Assembly (NCBI GenBank): GCA_046537875.1
Contig: JBKHJZ010000134.1
Location: 1 to 9,297, forward strand
DNA from: JBKHJZ01 sp046537875
GTDB lineage: Bacteria > Actinomycetota > Acidimicrobiia > Acidimicrobiales > VFJN01
Reading direction: 5' to 3'
Length of the DNA: 9,297 nucleotides
In this document: positions 5,716 to 9,297 of the stretch, in pieces
How positions within the stretch are numbered: the stretch's first letter is position 1
How the letters are laid out: every line of letters begins with the position of its first letter
The notes under the pieces: model-generated
The model's database searches: none
Seen by the model: only the letters and a program-made list of their open reading frames with translations
What the model was told of the DNA's origin: nothing
Made by a program: the position numbers and the translations under genes

Positions 5716-7158
5716 TCAGCCCGGCCGGCGGGCGTGGGCGTCGAGCAGGTGGGCGACGGCCGTGGTGACGTTGCGGGCGGTCGGCAGGTGGAGGAACTCG
5801 TTGGGGCCGTGCGCGTTGGCCCCGGGCCCGAGGACCCCGGTGACGACGAAGTGGGCCGCCGGGAAGCGGCGGCCGAGCATCCCCATGAACGGGATCGTGC
5901 CACCCTCGCCGAGCGCCCGGTGGGGTCCGCCGAACGCAGCCGTGGAGGCGGTGTCGAGCGCATCGAGCAGCCAGTGGGGTTCGGGCGGGGCGTGCCAGCC
6001 GTCCTCCGCCGTCCCGGGCGTGACGGTCACCCGGGCGCCGTGGGGCGGGTCGTCACCCACGCGGTCGGCCAGCGTCCCGGCGGCCTCCCCGGCGTCGACG
6101 GTCGGCGGCAGCCGCACCGACAGCTTGACGGAGGTCGAGGGCCGCAGCACGTTGCCGGCCGCCTGGGGCGGTGGGGCACCGGCGATGCCCACCACCTCGA
6201 TGGCGGGCGACCACGTGCGCGCGGTGAGCAGCTCCTCGGTGGTGGCGCGCTCGGGCCGGACACCCTCTGCGAGCGGGAAGCGGGCCGCGAAGTCGCCCAG
6301 CTCCGGGGCGGTCTCGGCGATCTGGCGCCGCCGCTGCTCGGGCACCTCGACGTGGAGCTCCGGGACCAGCACCGCCCCGGTCGACGCGTCCTCGATGCGG
6401 TCGAGCACCGCACGCAGCACGCGGAAGCTCGACGGCACCACGCCACCCGCCGAGCCGGAGTGCACGCCCTCGGTCAGCACCTCCACCTCGACGACCATGT
6501 CGACGAGGCCGCGGAGCGACGTGGTGAGCCACAGCCGGTCCCAGTCACCGCACCACGAGTCGAGGGCGATCACCAGCGAGGGGCTGCCCAACCGGTCGCC
6601 GAGCGCGGCGAGGTGGGCGGGCAGGTCGGGGCTCCCGGACTCCTCGCTGGCCTCGATCAGCACGACGCAGCGCCCGTGCTCGCCGCCGGCGGCCCGCACG
6701 GCCTCGATGGCGGTGAGCGCCGCGAACGTGGCGTAGCCGTCGTCGGCACCGCCCCGGCCGTACAGCCGCGGGCCGTCGATCACGGGCTCCCACGGGCCGA
6801 GCCCGTCGCGCCAGCCGGTGAACGGGGGTTGCTTGTCGAGGTGCCCGTAGAGGAGCACGGTGTCGTCGGGGCCGGTGCTGACCGCGCCGGGCGTGGCGGG
6901 AACGTCCACGATCACCAGCGGGGTGCGCCCCTCCAGCTCGAGGACCTCGACGGTGGCGCCGGGCAGGGAACGCACCCGGTCGTCGCACCACTGGCGCAGC
7001 AGCTCGGTGGCCCGGTCCATGTGCCCCGCCTCCGCCCAGTCGGGGTCGTAGGCGACCGACACGTTGGGGATGCGGATGTAGTCCAGGAGGGCGGGCACGA
7101 TCGTGTCGTCCCACGTGCGGTCCACGTGCGCTGCCACGCTGGAGGTGTCGAGGCTCAC
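5716..7158 (-). CDS. M20-family metallopeptidase (dipeptidase/carnosinase-like)
   Basis: A 480-residue cytoplasmic di-zinc hydrolase of the M20 family. The visible ligand and catalytic set is complete: H106 and D108 in GHLDKQP, bridging D139 in GRGGADDGYA, general base E172 and metal ligand E173 in IEASEESGS, D200 in ALDSWCG, and H450 in ANAHGPNEF. The lid/dimerisation domain is inserted at about residues 215-385 and contains H233 in GVHSGSAGG, the residue type that reaches into the partner's active site. Length and motif spacing match dipeptidase-like M20 members, which cut short peptides or N-acyl amino acids; the true substrate is unknown. The start is GTG 7156-7158; an in-frame TGA 9 bp upstream rules out any longer form. 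There is no Shine-Dalgarno; TTGAAT (minus strand, 7166-7171) lies 7 nt ahead as a poor -10. It could be co-transcribed with the MOSC gene 107 bp upstream. Confidence 0.92.
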   Translation of the reverse strand: MSLDTSSVAAHVDRTWDDTIVPALLDYIRIPNVSVAYDPDWAEAGHMDRATELLRQWCDDRVRSLPGATVEVLELEGRTPLVIVDVPATPGAVSTGPDDTVLLYGHLDKQPPFTGWRDGLGPWEPVIDGPRLYGRGGADDGYATFAALTAIEAVRAAGGEHGRCVVLIEASEESGSPDLPAHLAALGDRLGSPSLVIALDSWCGDWDRLWLTTSLRGLVDMVVEVEVLTEGVHSGSAGGVVPSSFRVLRAVLDRIEDASTGAVLVPELHVEVPEQRRRQIAETAPELGDFAARFPLAEGVRPERATTEELLTARTWSPAIEVVGIAGAPPPQAAGNVLRPSTSVKLSVRLPPTVDAGEAAGTLADRVGDDPPHGARVTVTPGTAEDGWHAPPEPHWLLDALDTASTAAFGGPHRALGEGGTIPFMGMLGRRFPAAHFVVTGVLGPGANAHGPNEFLHLPTARNVTTAVAHLLDAHARRPG

Positions 7159-7171
7159 GGCCGCGATTCAA

Positions 7172-7250
7172 GCAGCTGTCCCGCTCGGGAGGCGGGCGAT
7201 CTCGACCCAGCGCCGCGCGACCGTCACGGCGTTCCCGGCGGGGCAGCTGC
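7172..7250. repeat. 13-bp imperfect inverted repeat between MOSC and M20 genes
   Basis: GCAGCTGTCCCGC at 7172-7184 and GCGGGGCAGCTGC at 7238-7250 are inverted repeats with one mismatch, separated by 53 bp. Within this, CCCGC at 7180-7184 can alternatively pair with GCGGG at 7192-7196 across 7 nt, so two structures compete. The element fills most of the 107-bp gap between the MOSC stop and the M20 start, both on the minus strand. It could be a long-range terminator, a leader element for the peptidase gene or a binding site. Confidence 0.45.
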
Positions 7251-7265
7251 CTACCGGCACACCAG

Positions 7266-7979
7266 CTAGAAGAGCAGCACCGGGTCGCCGATGGCGATCG
7301 TGCCTGGTGCGCGGACGGTGGCGCCGACCCCGAGGTTGCCGCCGCGCGTCCGGTGCACGTGCAGGAGCACGTCCTTGTCGCGCTCGAGCCCCGGCTGAGG
7401 CCGCGTCACGATGACGCAGCGGTCGATCTCCTTGACCACCTCGAGCTCGACGTGACCGATGCGGACCGCGCCGGCCATCAGGTCGCGCTCGTCGCCGCCG
7501 GCCACCACGATGTTCGGCCGGAACCGCCGGACGTCCCGGCCCGCCAGCGCGTCCTCGCTGACGATCGACACACGTGTGCGCGTGGAGTCGTGGAAGACAC
7601 CCTCGGGGCCTTCCCAGCTCATCCAGTCGCCGTCGGGCCTGTCGTCGTTCAGCGCGACCTCGTAGCGACCCCGCTCGCCGGGCCCGGGGCTGCGCAGCGC
7701 CACCGGCCGGTCGAGCCATGCCGACAGCACGGCGTCGTCGCTCGTGACGGTGCCGTCCGGCAGCCTGATCCGGGGCGTGTCGCTGCCCACCCCGCCGGAG
7801 ACCGGGGTCGCGAACAGCAGCTCGGGGACGCGACGCGCCGTCAGCACCAGTCCGGTGTCCAGGTCGACCAGCCCGAAGCTCCGATCGCCCTCGACACCGA
7901 GGTGGCCGACGCGCGCCTGCGTCAGTGCCTCGCCGGCCAGCGACTTCACCGGGTACCGCCACAGCTGCTCGACGCGCAT
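7266..7979 (-). CDS. MOSC domain-containing protein (MOSC_N plus MOSC)
   Basis: A 237-residue protein starting MRVEQLWRYPVKSLAGE, the hallmark beginning of the MOSC N-terminal beta-barrel domain (about 1-90), followed by the MOSC domain (about 95-237). The conserved cysteine that binds the molybdenum atom in mARC-type enzymes corresponds to C188 in EIDRCVIVTRP, and RFRPNIVV (152-159) is the other typical block. Family members include molybdenum-cofactor N-oxide reductases (YcbX, mARC) and cofactor sulfurase C-terminal domains. Here there is no ferredoxin domain as in YcbX, so an electron donor would be separate, and the reaction is unknown. I chose ATG 7977-7979, with GGTGGAG about 9 nt upstream, over a start 14 codons earlier because the family begins here. 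It is divergent from the methyltransferase gene, with 97 bp between them. Confidence 0.9.
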   Translation of the reverse strand: MRVEQLWRYPVKSLAGEALTQARVGHLGVEGDRSFGLVDLDTGLVLTARRVPELLFATPVSGGVGSDTPRIRLPDGTVTSDDAVLSAWLDRPVALRSPGPGERGRYEVALNDDRPDGDWMSWEGPEGVFHDSTRTRVSIVSEDALAGRDVRRFRPNIVVAGGDERDLMAGAVRIGHVELEVVKEIDRCVIVTRPQPGLERDKDVLLHVHRTRGGNLGVGATVRAPGTIAIGDPVLLF

Positions 7980-8062
7980 TCCCGTGTGCTCCACCCCGGC
8001 ATCGTGGCATCCGGGCGCCACCGACCGGGCGCGGCGATCGGGGCTTGATGGCGAGGCGCGCC

Positions 8063-8068
8063 TACCGT
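8063..8068 (+). promoter_or_regulatory. possible -10 hexamer TACCGT for methyltransferase gene
   Basis: TACCGT (TANNNT type) ends 8 nt before the GTG start at 8077, with no ribosome binding site in between. The -35 region is not recognisable. The arrangement is the same as for the ATPase and CDF genes. Confidence 0.4.
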
Positions 8069-8076
8069 CTGGATCG

Positions 8077-8949
8077 GTGCCTCGCGCGGACTACCAGGGG
8101 TGGATGGCGGGCGCGTACGACGCGGGACGGCGCCTCTCGCCCGCCGCCGTCGACGCGTGGGCCGATGCGGTCGGGCCCTTCGTCGGCGACGTGGGGCGCG
8201 GGCCGGTGCTCGACCTCGGTGCTGGCACCGGTCGGTTCTCCGGCCTCCTCGCCCGGTGGTCGGGCGTGGCCGTGATCGCCGTGGAGCCGGCGGTGCCCAT
8301 GGCCAGGCGGGCGAGGGACAAGGGCTCGCCCGGGGTCGAGGTCGTGGCCGGGGCGGCGGAGGCGATCCCGCTCCGCGACCGCAGCGTTGCCCTCGCCTGG
8401 TTGTCGCAGGTCGTCCATCACATCGACGACCTGGACCGGGCCGCGTCCGAGCTCGGGCGGGTGGTGCGGCCGGGTGGACGCCTGCTCATCCGCGGCACGT
8501 ACGGCCGCGACCGGTCGACCGGCACGCCGAGCGCCGATCTCGCGGTCTACCGCTACTTCCCGGCGGCCCGGCGCATCGAGGACACCTTCCCGACACGGCG
8601 CCGGGTCCTCGACGCCCTGGGTGCGGCGGGCTTCGAGGTGGAGACGACCGTGACGGTGGCCCAGGAGACCGCCGCCAGCCTGCACGAGCTGCACCGGAGG
8701 GTGGCGAGCCGTGCCGACTCCACCCTGGCCGCCCTCGGCGACGACACGTTCGCCGCCGGGCTCCAGGCTCTCGCCCGCGATGCCGCCGCGGAGACCACGC
8801 CGACGCCGGTGGTGGATCACCTGGACCTCACGGTCCTCCGCCTCCCGCGGGAGGCCCACGGGCCCGGCGCGCGGGTCACGGCGCAGGCGGCGTCGGTGGG
8901 GTCCGGCCGGGCCCGGTCCGGTGGTCCGCGTCCGCGCGGTGGCGGGTAG
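8077..8949 (+). CDS. class I SAM-dependent methyltransferase
   Basis: A 290-residue Rossmann-fold methyltransferase of the Methyltransf_11/UbiE-like type. Motif I is VLDLGAGTGRFS (44-55), the acidic residue that binds the SAM ribose is E70 in VIAVEP, the adenine/motif II region is AEAIPLRDRSVALAWLSQVVHH (94-115), and motif III is RVVRPGGRLLIRG (128-140). The N-terminus DYQGWMAGAYDAGRRLS fits the family, which supports GTG 8077-8079 as start. The frame stays open upstream, but with no other good start and overlapping the divergent MOSC gene. An ATG at residue 10 is the alternative. Residues about 150-260 probably form the substrate-binding cap; the last 30 residues are low-complexity Gly/Arg/Pro. 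The substrate is unknown: the family acts on quinones, lipids, small metabolites or antibiotics. Its stop codon is 12 bp before tRNA-Arg, and TAGCGT, which includes the stop codon, could be the -10 box of that tRNA. Confidence 0.9.
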   Translation: MPRADYQGWMAGAYDAGRRLSPAAVDAWADAVGPFVGDVGRGPVLDLGAGTGRFSGLLARWSGVAVIAVEPAVPMARRARDKGSPGVEVVAGAAEAIPLRDRSVALAWLSQVVHHIDDLDRAASELGRVVRPGGRLLIRGTYGRDRSTGTPSADLAVYRYFPAARRIEDTFPTRRRVLDALGAAGFEVETTVTVAQETAASLHELHRRVASRADSTLAALGDDTFAAGLQALARDAAAETTPTPVVDHLDLTVLRLPREAHGPGARVTAQAASVGSGRARSGGPRPRGGG

Positions 8950-8961
8950 CGTCTCGCGTGC

Positions 8962-9034
8962 GCCCTCGTAGCTCAGGGGATAGAGCAGTCGCCTCCTAAG
9001 CGAAAGGTCGCAGGTTCGAATCCTGCCGGGGGCA
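8962..9034 (+). tRNA. tRNA-Arg, anticodon CCT (reads AGG)
   Basis: A 73-base cloverleaf. The acceptor arms GCCCTCG (8962-8968) and CGGGGGC (9027-9033) pair with one T-G wobble, and A9034 is the discriminator. The D arm is GCTC...GAGC, the anticodon loop is CTCCTAA giving CCT, and the T arm is GCAGG TTCGAAT CCTGC. The top pair of the anticodon stem is a G-A mismatch. CCA is not encoded. It decodes the rare AGG codon. The 3' end from T9024 onward is repeated 17 bp downstream, and the antisense strand is entered by the frame of the WYL gene. Confidence 0.97.
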
Positions 9035-9297
9035 CGCCGGTGCCGGGGGCACGCGCGGCGAGGCCCCCGCCGTCCCCGTCGGCGTCGCCGCGGACCTCCA
9101 GGCGACCCCCGAAGTGCATCCGGAGCAGCCCGAGCACCCCGGGGTCGGCCCCGGCCACGACGCGCACCCCGGTGGGCTTCGTCTCGTCCATCGTGGCCAG
9201 CACCGATCGCCACGTGGCGGCGAGGTCGAACCCGTCCGGTCGCACCACCGGGTCGTCGGTCACCTCCACCGACCGGACCCGGCCGACGCAGAACGTG
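8973..9297 (-). CDS. WYL-domain transcriptional regulator, partial, C-terminus apparently truncated at tRNA-Arg
   Basis: The gene enters from the right edge on the minus strand. The visible part reads TFCVGRVRSVEVTDDPVVRP, then DGFDLAATW, then LLRMHFGGRLEVRGDADGD, the end of a WYL domain and the start of its C-terminal extension. WYL regulators bind ligands or nucleic acids through this region and usually carry an N-terminal HTH, outside the window here. The expected continuation (a beta strand and a helical ending, roughly 45 residues in relatives as I recall them) is absent. Instead the frame passes through 9035-9060 into the complement of tRNA-Arg and stops at 8973-8975, the last 20 or so residues being antisense-tRNA translation (GFEPATF type). 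No other frame restores the missing part because the tRNA occupies the space. So this is either a shortened protein or a decaying gene; the true functional end is unclear. The family call is firm, the integrity is not. Confidence 0.65.
   Translation of the reverse strand, partial: TFCVGRVRSVEVTDDPVVRPDGFDLAATWRSVLATMDETKPTGVRVVAGADPGVLGLLRMHFGGRLEVRGDADGDGGGLAARAPGTGVPPAGFEPATFRLGGDCSIP
9024..9054. repeat. direct repeat of the tRNA-Arg 3' end
   Basis: TGCCGGGGGCACGC at 9024-9037 is repeated exactly at 9041-9054, a 17-bp period. The first copy contains the 3' acceptor arm of tRNA-Arg and its discriminator base. Copies of tRNA 3' ends are the usual mark of tyrosine-recombinase attachment sites, but there is no integrase gene in the window and only 3 bp lie between the copies, so slippage is also possible. 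Confidence 0.6.

Noticed and set aside
4630..7269. 879-residue open frame on the plus strand
   Set aside because: It lies antisense to the CDF and M20 genes, both with complete family motifs. The translation is Gly/Arg/His-rich with no recognisable domain, a typical shadow of third-position G/C bias.
7980..8021. 14-residue N-terminal extension of the MOSC protein
   Set aside because: The family begins at MRVEQLWRYPVKSL. The extension lacks similarity, and the ATG at 7977-7979 has an SD-like sequence upstream.
7744..8076. Upstream extension of the methyltransferase frame to 7744
   Set aside because: It overlaps the MOSC gene on the opposite strand, shows no methyltransferase similarity, and the normal N-terminus begins at the GTG at 8077.
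8973..9034. Protein ending GFEPATF... as a conserved peptide
   Set aside because: This is the translation of the antisense strand of tRNA-Arg, a common annotation artefact, not evidence of a conserved C-terminal domain.
8062..9213. 383-residue minus-strand frame opposite the methyltransferase and tRNA
   Set aside because: It is antisense to a gene with clear SAM-binding motifs and runs through a tRNA; the composition is Arg/Gly/Pro-rich without a domain.
1..9297. CRISPR array, insertion sequence, prophage or biosynthetic cluster
   Set aside because: No regularly spaced repeats, transposase, integrase, phage structural or synthase genes are present. The only repeats are the short ones listed.

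Overview
The window is very GC-rich with strong third-position G/C bias, many GTG starts and short intergenic gaps. TANNNT hexamers sit just ahead of start codons that lack a Shine-Dalgarno sequence. This looks like a chromosomal segment of a high-GC Actinomycetota. Acidimicrobiia is a plausible guess from the style of the proteins, but nothing in the window proves the class. Most of the content is ordinary core or accessory metabolism and transport. I see no phage, insertion sequence, CRISPR array or secondary-metabolite cluster.

Layout, left to right. (1) The last 58 codons of a MazF/PemK-type endoribonuclease toxin (+) run in from the left edge. (2) A two-gene ABC exporter operon on the minus strand follows: a MacB/LolD-type ATPase (2778-3533) and a ten-helix FtsX-family permease (188-2755). 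(3) A divergent intergenic region of about 200 bp holds the best-looking regulatory architecture in the window. It has a CRP-like half-site pair GTGA-N6-TCAC, a 10-bp palindrome, an extended -10 box, a hairpin at the expected 5' end of the transcript, and a perfect AAGGAGG ribosome binding site. These lead into a 107-residue helical protein that resembles phasins and heparin-binding haemagglutinin (HBHA)-like lipid-inclusion proteins. (4) Convergent to it is a Cro/C1-type (XRE) regulator, of the kind found beside HBHA/phasin genes in other actinobacteria. It sits 11 bp downstream of a cation diffusion facilitator (CDF) transporter. (5) A further minus-strand run has an M20 metallopeptidase and a MOSC-domain protein. 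(6) A plus-strand SAM-dependent methyltransferase is followed 12 bp later by tRNA-Arg(CCT). (7) At the right edge a WYL-domain regulator (minus) runs into the tRNA from the other side and appears to lack the end of its C-terminal extension. The 3' end of the tRNA is repeated in the 17 bp just beyond it.

The most coherent biological unit is the phasin-like gene plus XRE regulator, which I infer to be a lipid- or polyester-granule module. Its promoter looks set up for activation by a CRP/FNR-family protein and for strong translation. The second point of interest is the tRNA-Arg junction with its duplicated acceptor-stem sequence and shortened neighbour, which may mark old recombination. A third is that three genes (ATPase, CDF transporter, methyltransferase) each have a TANNNT hexamer exactly 8 nt before the start codon, suggesting leaderless or near-leaderless transcripts. 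I cannot claim a truly new system from this sequence alone.
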